64,000 nt of DNA from Erpetoichthys calabaricus (GCF_900747795.2 NC_041409.2:69796460-69860459); one strand, 5' to 3'; numbered from the stretch's first letter, positions 25,838 through 36,939 are shown. Program-made: numbers and translations. Notes: generated by a model from the letters alone, not told the origin.

Positions 25838-26278
25838 GGATGGTAGTGAGACCAGCTAAATTATATGGTTTGGAGATGGTGGCACTGACCAAAAAAACAG
25901 GAGACAGAGCTGGAGGTGGCAAAGTTAAAGATGCTAAGATTTGCACTAGGTGTGATGAGGATGGATAGGATTAGAAATGAGGATATTAGAGGGTCAGCTC
26001 AAGTTGGATGGTTGGGAGACAAAGTCAGAGAGGCGAGAATGCGTTGTTTGGACAAGTGCAGAGGAAAGATGCTGAGTATATTGGGAAAAGGGTGCTAAGG
26101 ATAGAGCTGCCAGGTAAGAGGGAAAGAGGAAGCCCTAAGAGAAGGTTTATGGATGTGGTGTGAGAGGACATGAAGGTGGTGGGTGTAACAGAGCAAGATA
26201 CAGAGGACAGGAAGAGATGGGAAAAGATGATCCACTGTGGCAACCCCTAATGGGAGCGGCCAAAAGAAGAAGAAGAAG
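25838..26278 (+). mobile_element. RTE-type LINE 3' end, second copy
   Basis: Translation gives VVRPAKLYGLEMVALTKK, then after a frameshift LKMLRFALGVMRMDRIRNED and QVGWLGDKVREARM. It ends with gccaaaagaagaagaagaag, the same GAA-rich 3' end as the copy at 541-1425. It is 5'-truncated and lies in the opposite orientation to the RTE endonuclease fragment next door. Confidence 0.85.
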
Positions 26279-26895
26279 TAAGGAATACATGACTGTCGGC
26301 TAAGTCCTGCTATGTAAAACACAACTGAAAGAGGGTGCACTTACTTTTTCACTTTACTGCACCTCTTGTTGAAGTCTCTGAGTTAACTGTACAATCAGTA
26401 TCTTCTTACTTCTCCACAGTCCATCTTTCAATTCACCTTCTAGCAGCACCTCTCAGTCATGCCATAGTATCTGCACTTCCTCCCTTCTGATTTCACAGTT
26501 CTTCATCAAGTATGCCCCATAATTCCTGTGCCCTGGAGTCTGTCTCCTCTCCACCTGTCACACTCAGTGCTCTTTTTAGCCTATCTAATGTTCTTGAACA
26601 CATCATCCAGTTCTCTCAGTCACCACCAACACGCCTACAAAATAAGTCTGCTATTCATATTCACTAGTTTTACTTGGTTAAGCAAAATTAAACAGTAGTG
26701 TACCAAAATTATGGAAATTATTCAACTCTGCGCGTGTAATAAATCATCTTTAAATGTTCCCCTGTATCTGGAGAAATGGGAAGGATATGAAATATCTGGT
26801 TGTCCATTCCACATACTGGCCTTTCTGCCAGTAATTTCTTCCTCCCTTACACAATTAGTCTTCTTCTTCTTCTCTCCTGTCTAGTAAAGCCTCAC

Positions 26896-27030
26896 CTTTC
26901 GACGCTGTCTCTTGAAGCTGCTCTTCCTCTTGCGGTGAATCACCTTGATGCTGTAAAGGGCTCCAAGGATGAAGAGTGCCCCAGCAATGCCAATGCCAAC
27001 AGGAGCCAGCATGCTCGAAACATAGCCCGC
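26896..27030 (-). CDS. ARMH4: ARMH4 transmembrane exon
   Basis: A 135-nt, 45-codon exon encoding AGYVSSMLAPVGIGIAGALF then ILGALYSIKVIHRKRKSSFK and RQRRK. The hydrophobic stretch from APVGIG to LYSI is a single transmembrane helix. The following run of Lys/Arg is a stop-transfer signal, so the C-terminus faces the cytosol. The acceptor on the minus strand is ctctcttgtgctttaccctcag and the donor is AAG|GTGAGG; both are strong. Both flanking introns are phase 0. Upstream it joins LVEKIRDK from the microexon, downstream HREMSTRQDRV. No repeat overlaps it. Confidence 0.85.
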
Positions 27031-28144
27031 CTGAGGGTAAAGCACAAGAGAGGTAAGCATCAAGGTGACTGATGTCCTCCATATTCTGTCAAGTCTGTCT
27101 TGTGACCAGGTGTGTGCTACCATAAGGCAGCCTTATGAATTATCATCTTGCCTTGTCCTTGATTCTGCAGGGACAGGCTCTGGACCCCCATAATTCTGAA
27201 TTAGATTAAGACAGGGTGGGAAGGTTATGTTATTTATAACTAATATTGTCATGGGGCAACACAGTTAATGGAGCAGGGCTCAAAACCCAAGGGGTGGGTT
27301 TTAAGTCAGGAACACCTTTGGACCTCACTGACACAGAAGTTGAAGCCCAAGTTAGGTAGCGTCACTTGAGGACCTCCTTGTTGGTGTGCCTTTGATCAGA
27401 GAAAAGTAGTCCCCAGACTTTGGCCTGAGTGGACTGCCTGTAGGTGGCTATTATGAACATTTAAAAAATGGAGAGGCTTCAGTGGAGGTCTGTCTGCTTT
27501 CTCAAACCATTAGTTGACAGTCAAGAACCTGAAAAGGGAAGACAGACTACATTCTGTCAGGCCTCTTTTTATCTTTATTTCATGGCTTTAGGACTGCTTA
27601 AGAATCTGTGGCTTCCAGAGGGTGACCCCACCTCTTTAATTCCAAAGCTTCTGACCCCAGGAGCTGCCTAGAAATAAACTCTTAGAGGAATATAAATAGC
27701 ACCATCTTCCAGTGCCCACAGAGCTTGGCGACAGGAGGCAGAAGAAAAAGGCTAACTTGGCGTGGTGAAAAGATGGATCAAGTTTTGAGCTGAAAATTGT
27801 GGAGGCTGAGGATAAAGCAAATTGGTGTTTTCTTTTGTAGACAGGGTACTTAGAAAAGTGCGTTTCAGATTACTCAACCCATTGTGTTTATTTATTAAAT
27901 GAAAAAGCTCTCAGTTATCTTAAATATGAGCACCAAAAAGCAAAACAGTGATAGCCCATCTTCTCAATCTGAACCTGCAAATTTTTTAGTAAATGGTCAC
28001 TGGGTGATACAAAGCTAAAACCCAAGCCACGACCGGGTGAGCTCAGGCACACTATGCCCACATACCAGGCTCTTTAAGAGTCAATAATCACTACAGCATT
28101 CAGACCTTTGGGGTACACTGTATGGTAACAGAAGTAAGACCTAC
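27031..28144 (-). other. ARMH4: ARMH4 intron (1.1 kb)
   Basis: Between donor AAG|GTAGGT at 28144 and acceptor ccctcag at 27031. It contains a fragment of the (GGAT)n-tailed retroposon at about 27160-27225 (ggacaggctctggacccccat) and nothing else recognised. Confidence 0.7.
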
Positions 28145-28176
28145 CTTGTCTCGGATTTTCTCCACCAAGCTTTGCA
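28145..28176 (-). CDS. ARMH4: ARMH4 32-nt microexon
   Basis: The exon reads TG then CAA AGC TTG GTG..., encoding (x)QSLVEKIRDK and ending in phase 0. The acceptor is gttatttcttgcag and the donor AAG|GTAGGT on the minus strand. LVEKIRDK-AGYVSS is continuous with the TM exon and fits the juxtamembrane ectodomain of ARMH4. The preceding exon must supply the first base of the split codon; I do not find it in this window. Confidence 0.75.
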
Positions 28177-28854
28177 CTGCAAGAAATAACAGACAGCTAT
28201 TAGCATAGGGACTCGATCGCTTACTGCGTGGCATTGCCAACCAAAAGAAATGAATGGCACTTTGACTAATCAGTCTTTGTTTTACACAGTAGGGTGAGCA
28301 CTGCATAACGGTGCTTTTGAAGCAACATACTGTGCAGAATTAGAACATCTGGCTGTAAATTATATTACGGCACAGACAGGCAGATGATAGAACTTCCATA
28401 TCTAAGCAGTGGTGATTCAACTGAGGCATGCAGAAAGAATGGCAGTATAACCTTCAGAAAGAAACAGACGGTACGTAGCCAACACTTGGAGTCTAACTGT
28501 CATAATCACCTTGAAAATTGAGATATTTTAGAAAGAACGATTTGCAGGAATATCTAGGAACTAAATGACACTGTCACCTTGCAATATGAGACAGTTTAGC
28601 AAATCCGAAAACCAACATATTGAATCATCTTGGAAAATGAGATGGCTTGGAGACAAAAAGAAAAAAATATAGGAAAAATGAAACGGGCAGGCAGGAGGAA
28701 CAAAAGAAGAAATTGTCTGGGTTGCAGTTGGAATATCATATCACCGGGTGTTAGCTTTTCTGCACACCAAGTTTTTAATCCGTAGCTGATTACACCTTTA
28801 ATTAAGCACACCCTTCCATAGACGCCCAGTCCCTATTGTGCACTTAGTGGTGAG

Positions 28855-29000
28855 GGGTGACATGGTGGCACAGTGTTTAGCTCTGCCACCTCACAGATCC
28901 AGTTACTGTTTGTTAATGCTTGTGGTGGCTGTCCAAACCCGATGGAAGCTGACCATTACCAGTGGCTTTGGATGTGACGATATTTCTCAAGTGTTTGTCA
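28855..29000 (+). repeat. (GGAT)n-tailed retroposon head fragment
   Basis: ggtgacatggtggcacagtg then agctctgccacctcacagat matches the tRNA-like head of the family (ggcggcacggtggcgcagtgg). Confidence 0.5.
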
Positions 29001-29674
29001 GTTCAGGCGACATTCAATCTTCATAACTGGTTTGAGATTTCATGTTTTAATTGTTTCTCACTCTCCTCTTAATGGATTGTAGCACACATTTACCATTACT
29101 CCATTCTTTGTCCTTACTTTAAATGCTTTAGAAAAGTTGAATCTGGTATGGCTGAGTCACTAACGTCTAGTCCTTAGGCGTGGATGCAACTGAATGAAAA
29201 CAGTGAATCGACTCAACGGACTGCGGTTTAGCATAGCCACAAGATTGTCCGTCCTAGTTTAGAAATTATTTGATATGGTGAAGAGGAAGGACGAGCCTAC
29301 AGTGATTGTGCAGAGCCAAAGCTGCAAAATGTTACTGAAAAGAACTGGCCATGACGTATTGACTGGTCCTGCCATACTGCCTCTAGTGAGCAATCAAGGA
29401 GGACACACGGCTGTCCCACTAGGAGTATAAACAAGCAGTTACAGAAACATGCATTGCGTTTTGCTGCAAGGACCAGAGGCCTTTCAATATTGGGAATGGC
29501 AAAGGCTTCAAAGAGTTGTGTTAAAAATCTGAATGCTGGTTCAAGTGCCAGAAGTGAGAATAATGCATTGCTTAAAGTTTGGCAAAACTAGCTGGTGGGA
29601 TTTTGCTTGAAGGTATTGCTTTGAAGGTAAATTGGAATTCATATTTAGTTTTAAGCGTCTGCTGCCAATTCGGT

Positions 29675-30085
29675 TATCCATCCATCCATTTTCTAAACCC
29701 ACTTTATCCTGAACAGAGGGAGCTGGAGCTTATCCCTTACCAATGATTTTCCAATGAATCTCAATTTGGAATGCCAGGTTTTATTTGGTCATCGGTTGGT
29801 GGTGTTTCGTTTCTGGTTGAGATCAAACAGCTCTGTTATCTGAGTTTGTACGTTTCCTTGTTCCTGCATGTGTTCTCCTCTGGGTACTCTGGTTTTTCTC
29901 CTACATCCCCAAAGATGTGCAGTTATGTTAATTGGTGACTCCCACATTGGGCCCTGTTTGAGTGTGGTTGTATGTGTGAGAATAAATGGACCCTGTTATG
30001 AACTGGCATCCTTTTCCAGCCTTGCAACCCAGTGCTGCTAAGACAGGCTCCAGCCCACCATAACACTGAATTAGATTGGTTTGAA
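29675..30085 (+). repeat. Two opposed (GGAT)n-tailed retroposon fragments
   Basis: First, a minus-strand tail at about 29675-29760 (atccatccatccattttcta, ggagctggagcttatccctt). Then a plus-strand copy at about 29830-30085 (ggtttttctcctacatcccc, ttaattggtgactcc, aactggcatccttttccag, gacaggctccagcccaccat). Confidence 0.6.
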
Positions 30086-30139
30086 AATGATATGTACTTA
30101 TGTTATTAATGGTGTGACAACAGCACTCTTTTTTTAACA

Positions 30140-31183
30140 GCTGTGTGTTGCATAACCATCATGAGTTGACAAAAAAAGAAGCTGATGGAATGCTTTGCCA
30201 GTTGAGACTGCTTGGCCACACAATCATGTGCCATCTGTCTACCCTGTCTACCCTATTTGTCAGCAACACAGGAGCGCCACAGGGGACTGTACTTTCTCCG
30301 GTCCTGTTCAGCCTATATACATCGGACTTCCAATACAACTTGGAGTCCTGCCACGTGCAAAAGTTTGCTGATGACACTGCTATCGTGGGCTGCATCAGGA
30401 ATGGGCAGGAGGAGGAGTATAGGAACCTAATCAATGACTTTGTTAAATGGTGCAACTCAAACCACCTACACCTGAACACCAGCAAAACCAAGGAGCTGGT
30501 GGTGGATTTTAGGAGGCCCAGACCCCTCATGGACCCCGTGATCATCAGAGGTGACTGCGTGCAGAGGGTGCAGACCTATAAATACCAGGGAGTGCAGCTG
30601 GATGATAAATTAAACTGGACTGCCAATACTGATGGTCTGTGCAAGAAAGGACAGAGCCGGTTATACTTCCTTAAAAGGCTGACGTCCTTCAACATCTGCA
30701 ATAAGATGCTGCAGATGTTCTATCAGACGGTTGTGGCGAGCGCCCTCTTCTACGCGGTGGTGTGCTGGGGAGACAGCATTAAGAAGAAAGACGCCTCACG
30801 CCTGGACAAACTGGTGAGGAAGGCAGCTGGACAGTTTGACATCCGTGGCAGAGCAACGGGCGCTCAGCAGGCTCCTGTCAATTATGGAAAATCCACTGCA
30901 TCCACTAAATAGTATCATCTCCAGACAGAAGAGCAGCTTCAGCGACAGACTGCTGTCACTGTCCTGCTTCACTGACAGATTGAGGAGATCGTTCCTCCCC
31001 CAAACTATGCGACTCTTCAATTCCACCCGGGGGGGGGTAAACGTTAACATTTAACATTACTGTATACAAAGTTATTGTCTGTTTTTTTTTTACCTGCATT
31101 ATTATCAATCTTTAATTTAATATTGTTTTTGTATCAGTATGCTGCTGCTGGAGTATGTGAATTTCCCCTTGGGATTAATAAAG
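30140..31183 (+). mobile_element. Rex1 LINE, RT palm to 3' end
   Basis: A 5'-truncated Rex1 copy with an open frame of about 250 codons. Landmarks are NTGAPQGTVLSPVLFSLYTS (RT motif 4), QKFADDTAIVG with intact catalytic FADD, WCNSNHLHLNTSKTKELVVD, VVASALFYAVVCWGDS and KKKDASRLDKLVRKA. Just after that, a 20-bp deletion relative to the copy at 12661 removes ggctctattgtaggcacgga and shifts the frame. The downstream protein (ISRQKSSFSDRLLSLSC, RRSFLPQTMRLFNST) continues in another frame. It ends with gtgaatttccccttgggatt, aataaagtatc and (TATC)n. Confidence 0.9.
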
Positions 31184-31339
<156 letters not shown>

Positions 31340-31448
31340 CACTTTGTGAGCTTATTGACTCCATCAATGAATCAAAGGGAGCTACAGTTTATCTCAGCAT
31401 CACCAGCTACAAGGTGGGATCCAACAGAGTCTTACACTGTCAAGGTGC

Positions 31449-32300
31449 GTATATCTCTCTATATATAAAATCCAACGTCTGTATGTCTGCTTTTCACGAG
31501 AGAACTACTTAACGGATTTAGATCTGTTTTTTTTCTATAATTTGCTCGAACATTCCGGTTGATTTTGCAACTTCTCTTACCGCACTAAGAATCACAGTTC
31601 GCTTGCGGTACTGATTTATGTGTGAAACCTGAGAGAGACACAGCGGGCTGAGGGAAGGGTTCTCCTCACTCACACTAAAGCCTCAGGGCATGTACCTTAA
31701 CTTCGTTTAGCTAGCAAACAAGGGAACTACCTCATGGATTTAGATCGGGTTTTTTCTATAATTTGCTTGAACATTCCGGTTGATTTTTTCCACTTCTCTC
31801 ATCGCGCTAAAAATCATAGTTCGCTTGCAGGAGCGATATATTTGCTCAAATCAGAGACACGCAGCAGGCCCAGGGGGGCAGGGTCCTCCTCACTTGCACT
31901 CCAGCCTCAGAGAGTACCTTACCTCTGCTTAGCTAGTGAATGAGAGAACTACTTCACAGATTTAGATCCGGGTTTTTTTCTAGAATTTGCTTGAACATTC
32001 TGGTTGATTTTGCGACTTCTCTCATTGCACTAAGAATCAAAGTTTGCTTGCAGGAGCGATATATTCGCACTAATCTGAGACAGAGGCTGTGGGCCGAGGG
32101 GAGGGGGAAGTGTGACGTCAGGAGTGGGGAGCCTGGTAGGGCCCTCCTCACTCACGTGCCAGCCTCAATTCGAGTCGCTCTACCTCTGCGTTTTGGAGTG
32201 GACCTTGCCTCTGCTTAGCTAGCGATACCTGTTTGTTTATTGATTTTTTAAGTTTGTCCTGTTTCACAACTACACGGTGGGGAGGTACAGCTAATAATGT
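31449..32300 (+). mobile_element. Repeat family B, three tandem modules
   Basis: Three head-to-tail modules at about 31449-31721, 31722-31940 and 31941-32296. Each contains gagaactac-tta/tca, ggatttagat, atttgct-gaacattc-ggttgatttt, cacttctct-like sequence, a gcttgcagg core and a GC-rich 3' portion ending near cttagctag. The last module is fullest and ends in CTAA before a T. The single copy at 9388-9677 shows that one module is the basic unit. No coding capacity is seen. Confidence 0.7.
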
Positions 32301-32311
32301 ATATATTATAC

Positions 32312-32700
32312 TAGCTGTGCTACCTGTCTAAGATGGGTTGACATCTAAATAATCAATGTAGACCTCAGTGATAATGTTTACAGCACATCTTCTATTGGAA
32401 TGTATTTTGTAATGCATCCAGCTTAAAAAAAGGGTAAGTGTCTGTCTGTGTGTCTGTCCAGTTGCTGTCTCTATCATTCCAAAAGATGATGCATCACAAA
32501 AATTTTAAGCAATAAAATGCATTGCATTTGTCATTTCAACAGATGGCGCATCACAAACCTTAACACTGCTTTTACAAATGCCATACCAAATGGCATTTAA
32601 CAGAGAGACATGGAATGCATGGTGCACTGCGAATGTTAACGCTGAGGTCTACGTTAATTACACAGACTTCAACCCGTCTAAGATGGGTAGCACAGTTAGT
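32312..32700. mobile_element. MITE with about 70-bp terminal inverted repeats
   Basis: The left end actagctgtgctacctgtct... gggttga... gtagacctcag is repeated in inverse at the right end (...ctgaggtctac... tcaacccgtctaagatgggtagcacagttagt). The inverted repeats cover about 70 bp each and most of the 389-bp element pairs with itself. No ORF. I cannot see a clear target duplication. It abuts a mariner transposase fragment immediately to the right. Confidence 0.75.
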
Positions 32701-32704
32701 GAAA

Positions 32705-33010
32705 TAATAAGATGCATTACTACAAATGTTTGTGAAAAGTTTATGAATGGGAAGGAAGGCTTGAAGCAGGAAGAACAAGTGTAACAGTCAAAGCTCGATC
32801 TGGTCAACTATAAACATTGCACACACACACCAACATCGACATGGTGAATGCCTGCATCAGAGGAGACTGATGGATTACGTTGTCCTCTGTTGCTGCACAT
32901 TTGGATACCAGCTATGGGTTTGCACGTGCCATAGTGCATGGTGCCTTGGAGTAGTTTAAAGTTCATGGGAACCCAGACAGCTTACTGATCACAAGCCAAC
33001 ATCATTCAGT
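32705..33010 (+). mobile_element. mariner transposase N-terminal fragment
   Basis: Across frame changes the sequence reads WEGRLEAGRTSVTVKARSGQ, then NIDMVNACIRGD, ITLSSVAAHLDTSYGFARAI and VHGALE. This is the mariner pattern RFREGRTSVEDDPRSGRP ... ENI..VR.LI..DRRIT...IA..L.IS.GS...IIH..L. It corresponds to the paired helix-turn-helix DNA-binding region. The catalytic domain is absent and the copy is dead. Confidence 0.7.
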
Positions 33011-33799
33011 GAATTTCAGCAGGTTTCACTCCCTTTGTCCAAAGAAATCCTACTACTCCTGTTGTTCAACAATGGTGCAATCGTACAGAGGAGCCTACAT
33101 GTTCATTTGACGTTGGCTTCAACTGGACTTATGGCGGAGCGCCGTGCTGTGTGTGTTCTAACTACCCATAAGCCATCATGAACATGTTGTTCTGTCAGCT
33201 TCTATCTGTGGTGGTTACTGCGTAATTTTCAAATTGCCTTTACTTTTTGATTTACCCTTTTACGTTATTATCTATATATTCTATACATCTATTCATTACA
33301 GTGGACAGCACATTTTTCCCACTGTTTTGCTTCCTGAAAAAGTTTTTCTGATTATGATAGATAGCTTCAATCTGAACACAAATGTAATTTCACATTGGCT
33401 GTAGCACGTAAGTACTTGGAGAAGCATGAAATTATCCTTTATCTAAATTTAGCATGTCACTTAGTGATGCTGACACACTGCATTAGTGCTACTGAGCTAA
33501 AAATGTTTTGCTGCTGATTTTCATCTGCACTGAGTGTCTCATGCTTCTTATTTCAGTGTCCAACAACAGCAAGCGAGCATTATGGACTCCACTTGCCTTG
33601 ATACAGCTCTTCCATTGTTGCAATGTCCTAGTGCAGAAATAACAAAAAAGGGGGTGCGAATGTTGCCATATGTGGCATAATTTCGCTATTCGTGGGGAAA
33701 TTTTAAACTTGTAGCGGTGTATCGGCAGAAAAAAATATAGGAATAAATTTTATTAGGGTTTCAAAAAAACGTTAGGGGGGCATGATTAAAACTGTTATG

Positions 33800-34450
33800 A
33801 AAACTCGGGTCGCAAATACTTAAAGGTTGAGAAACGTTGTTCTAGTGAATACGTCCACCATGTTCATCACTGGCTGCACCAAAATTAGCAATGAAGGAGA
33901 GCCGAGTGTGACTACAGAAAATGGATCTTTAGTGACCTGTTGTACTTTATGGCTTTGAATGCTTGAAGCAAACAGTTGCACATAGTCTGCTGCTCTGCAT
34001 TTGCCAAGGCAAATCTCAAAAACAACCGTAAATAATTTCCATGAGATTTCCAGCTTGTTTTTGATGACTTGTTTGTTTTGAAGACAAACAATAATTTCTT
34101 CCTTAATCTTGACATCTGTTGTTCGTGGAAACATTTGTCTCAAACATCGACATCCTTCACCTTCCTCGTTCATCCCTTTCTCAAAGTCTTACATGAACAG
34201 GAGTCAAAATATCGTTGTTGGGTTGACAAGTTGTTTATGTGCCACACTTTTCTGGCCTTACAGAGAGGCCCGTTCTTTTTAATGGAAAGACACTTTAGCA
34301 TTGCTGTCCTGTTTGCAGTACTTGGTATATCTGAGCTGCACTCCTAGTAGAGGTGTCACTACTTTTACATCACCACAAGTGTTCCAGCTGAAGTTGCTAC
34401 GATAAAATGATATGTAATAAGAAAATGGAAAAGTGATCTTTGCAGGCCAA
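33800..34450 (-). pseudogene. Degenerate transposon-derived ORF of an unassigned family
   Basis: In minus-strand order the blocks read WNTCGDVKVVTPLLGVQLRY TKYC, KERASL, QLVNPTTIF, then CRCLRQMFPRTTDVKIKEEI and LFTVVFEICLGKCRAADYVQ, KIHFL and ASDEHG. I recognise this block order (CGDLKVIGLLLGMQLGYTKYC ... FPRISEAKIKEGIF ... NFLGNxKAxNYxELV ... KIHFLHSHL ... SDEHGERFH) from a protein family that is repeated in many fish and crustacean genomes. Its transposon class is unknown to me. It is interrupted by stops and frame changes. Confidence 0.6.
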
Positions 34451-34454
34451 AATC

Positions 34455-35925
34455 TATAAGACCCACCCAAAAGTGTTCAATAGTAAAATTTCCATTGTCC
34501 AGTGTTATATGTACCAACTTTGTCCAAATCAGAGTGATTTTATCAGCAATCTATGCCCACCAGCATTTGGTATAAGGCAGGAACCACTCTTGGATAGAAT
34601 ACGAATCTGTCACAAGCAGCACCATACTCACTCGCACTGGGCCTGTATAGAGCTGCCAATCTACGTAATCAAATTGTGTTTGCAATATCGAGATCTCAAC
34701 ACAAGTCTCTGGATGTGTAAGATATCAGTGATGGCCACAGCACCACCATGCCACCTTGCATCTGCTATGAAAAGGGGGTAAGGAGTGCATCAGGTGAGAT
34801 GGTTTTTGTTTTTTATTAAACAAAATCAAGTTCATTATTTAAATACATTCTTGTTATCATGGCGTTGGAAAGTGATGCCGTCTGGCATGTTGGTTGGATG
34901 TGCAAGTAAGAATCTCATTAGACTCTGCACACATGACAACATCCCTACTACTACTACTAATAATAATAATAATATATGGCTAATTTGTATTCTAGACGGA
35001 CCACAGCTCTCCTTATCTTCTGTATAAACATTGGTACGACCCTAAATCTTCTATTTCATTTCACGTTCCGGCTGACTGTCTCTGTACCATCTGACCTGCA
35101 TGCTAATGAGATGTCCTCACTGAGGCAAATTAACAAAAAGCAAAACAGGTCAAAATAAAACAAAACAGCTACAAGTCAGGCTTACTTAGTAAAATGTAAA
35201 AGGATTTTCTTTCTCTGATAACGTTCACCATGTCACTATCAACCATGGGGTTCAAAAGCAAAATAAATGAGGTGCCACCCGCAAAAGCTCCTACTCCCTC
35301 AACCTCATTCTGTTTTCAGTAAAACTCAGATCTGTCCTCTGGGAATTCATTCCTTTGCATCATGCCCGGCGCTAACAAATCTCCATTATTGATCGTCCAA
35401 TAAAATCGCAGTGCCAGAACGCTGCTGCTCCAACACCTTCCCGTCCTGCTCTAATGAGACGAGAAAAGCAGCTTTGTTTCATATTCAGCGTTTCTGTCCA
35501 GATAATGGATATCTTGCTTCTTTGCCATACGTGATGACAGAGTAGTTAAGCTTTTAAAGGGGAAGCTGCCCCTCTGCCTCTTTGATGTCCTTCATTTTTA
35601 TAATAATTTGGGACTTGTTGTTTGGCCACCAATTCTTTGTCAGAGTAGGCTGGAAATAAAAATGGCTCAAGAAATGGGAGTTGCTCAGCTAGGAGCTGTT
35701 CTAAGATACTGAAACCCAAAGAGGTAGCGTGGCCCTGTGATGGTAAGCGGATTGACCAAGGCATCTTGGGCTACTGGAAGAAATCCTCAAGGTTAGCAGT
35801 AGAGACTGGAGTGACCTTGATGCATTATTTTGAAGAACAGACAGTTCAGGGTGCCAGGTCATTGAAATGCAGGGATGAAGCATTACCGTGGCCACTAGAG
35901 GGCACCGTGTCCTACAAACCCTTTG
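34455..35925. other. No recognisable feature
   Basis: Only short trinucleotide runs (ctactacta, aataataat near 34948) and no exon or transposon that I can name. Confidence 0.4.
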
Positions 35926-35929
35926 GATT

Positions 35930-35937
35930 GTCTAGGG
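35930..35937. repeat. 8-bp target site duplication GTCTAGGG, left
   Basis: A perfect match to 36735-36742, the hAT-length duplication around the foldback element. Confidence 0.9.
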
Positions 35938-36734
35938 CAGGGGTAGGCAACGTCGGTCCTGGAGTGCCACAGTATGTGCAGGTTTTTGTTCCAACCCAGT
36001 TCCTTAACGAGAACTCAATTATTGCTGATGAAGCACATATTGCTTAAGTGACATGTTAATGCTTCATTTTAGTGGTCTCGCTTGTTAAGGTTCTCCAACG
36101 TTAATTGCTTATTTCAATCTTAAACTGCTGCATTCAGTGTTTTAATTGCTCCTTATTAGCAATAAGATGTAAAACAGGGGTTGGCAATGTCAGTCCTGGT
36201 GAGCCGCAGTGGCTACAGGTTTTCATTCAACCCAATTGCTTAATCAGAAACCAATCATTGCCAATCTCAGACCTTATTTAATTTTATGGCTTGTTAGTCT
36301 GTGCAATGTAAGGCTTTTATATCGTAGATTTTTTTCCTTTCCAAGGATATCATCCAAATGATTTGAAGCCTAAAACAGATCATTTTCAGTCTGTCACATT
36401 TTTCTATTAAGTGTTTTATTAAATCAAACCGTGCATGATGAACACACACAGATGTAATTGGAAAAAAGCTAGCTGGAGAACTGCTGGCTGCTTTGTCTTT
36501 TACATCTTATTGCTAATAAGGAGCAATTAAAACACTGAATGCAGCAGTTTAAGATTGAAATAAGCAATTAAGGTTGGAGAACCTTAACAAGCGAGACCAC
36601 TAAAATGAAGCATCAAAATGTCACTTAAGCAATATGTGCTTCATCAGCAATAATTGAGTTCTCGTTAAGGAACTGGGTTGGAACAAAAACCTGCACATAC
36701 TGTGGCACTCCAGGACCGACGTTGCCTACCCCTG
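35938..36734. mobile_element. Foldback hAT-type MITE, 797 bp
   Basis: Starts caggggtaggcaacgtcggt and ends with its exact inverse. The inverted arms are about 235 bp each, nearly perfect (35938-36175 against about 36499-36734). The CAGGGGT terminus and the perfect 8-bp duplication GTCTAGGG identify a hAT-superfamily element. The loop (about 36176-36498) begins with a diverged second version of the terminus (caggggttggcaatgtcagt... cctgg... caggtttt-cattcaaccca), so another related element end is nested in the centre. There is no transposase; movement would require a hAT source elsewhere. The arm identity suggests a young insertion or arm correction. Confidence 0.93.
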
Positions 36735-36742
36735 GTCTAGGG
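36735..36742. repeat. 8-bp target site duplication GTCTAGGG, right
   Basis: Partner of 35930-35937. Confidence 0.9.
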
Positions 36743-36939
36743 AGGTGACTCCAGTGATTGTCCCTGAAATGACAGCAGGACAGGATTTAAAGGTGATATG
36801 AAGCCAAAGCGATTTCTCACTTTAGAGGACAGCAGCTAAGAAAAGTCAAATAGATCTGGGCTACAACTGGCAAAAAGTAAGCTCAGTACTGAGATGGAGT
36901 TTTTATTAGGTGTGTTCACATATAATGAAAAATCATCTA

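Larger units (their letters stand above)
21285..26895 (-). other. ARMH4: ARMH4 intron between the TM exon and the terminal exon
   Basis: About 5.6 kb, bounded by a donor GTGAGG at 26895 and an acceptor tttttcag at 21285. It carries two RTE LINE fragments (24330-25620 and 25838-26278). I see no other exon with good splice sites in between; 21300-24300 holds nothing else that I can name. Confidence 0.7.

Noticed and set aside
33820-34173. 117-codon minus-strand ORF as a missing ARMH4 exon
   Set aside because: Its blocks match a transposon-derived family and continue across frame changes into 34450.
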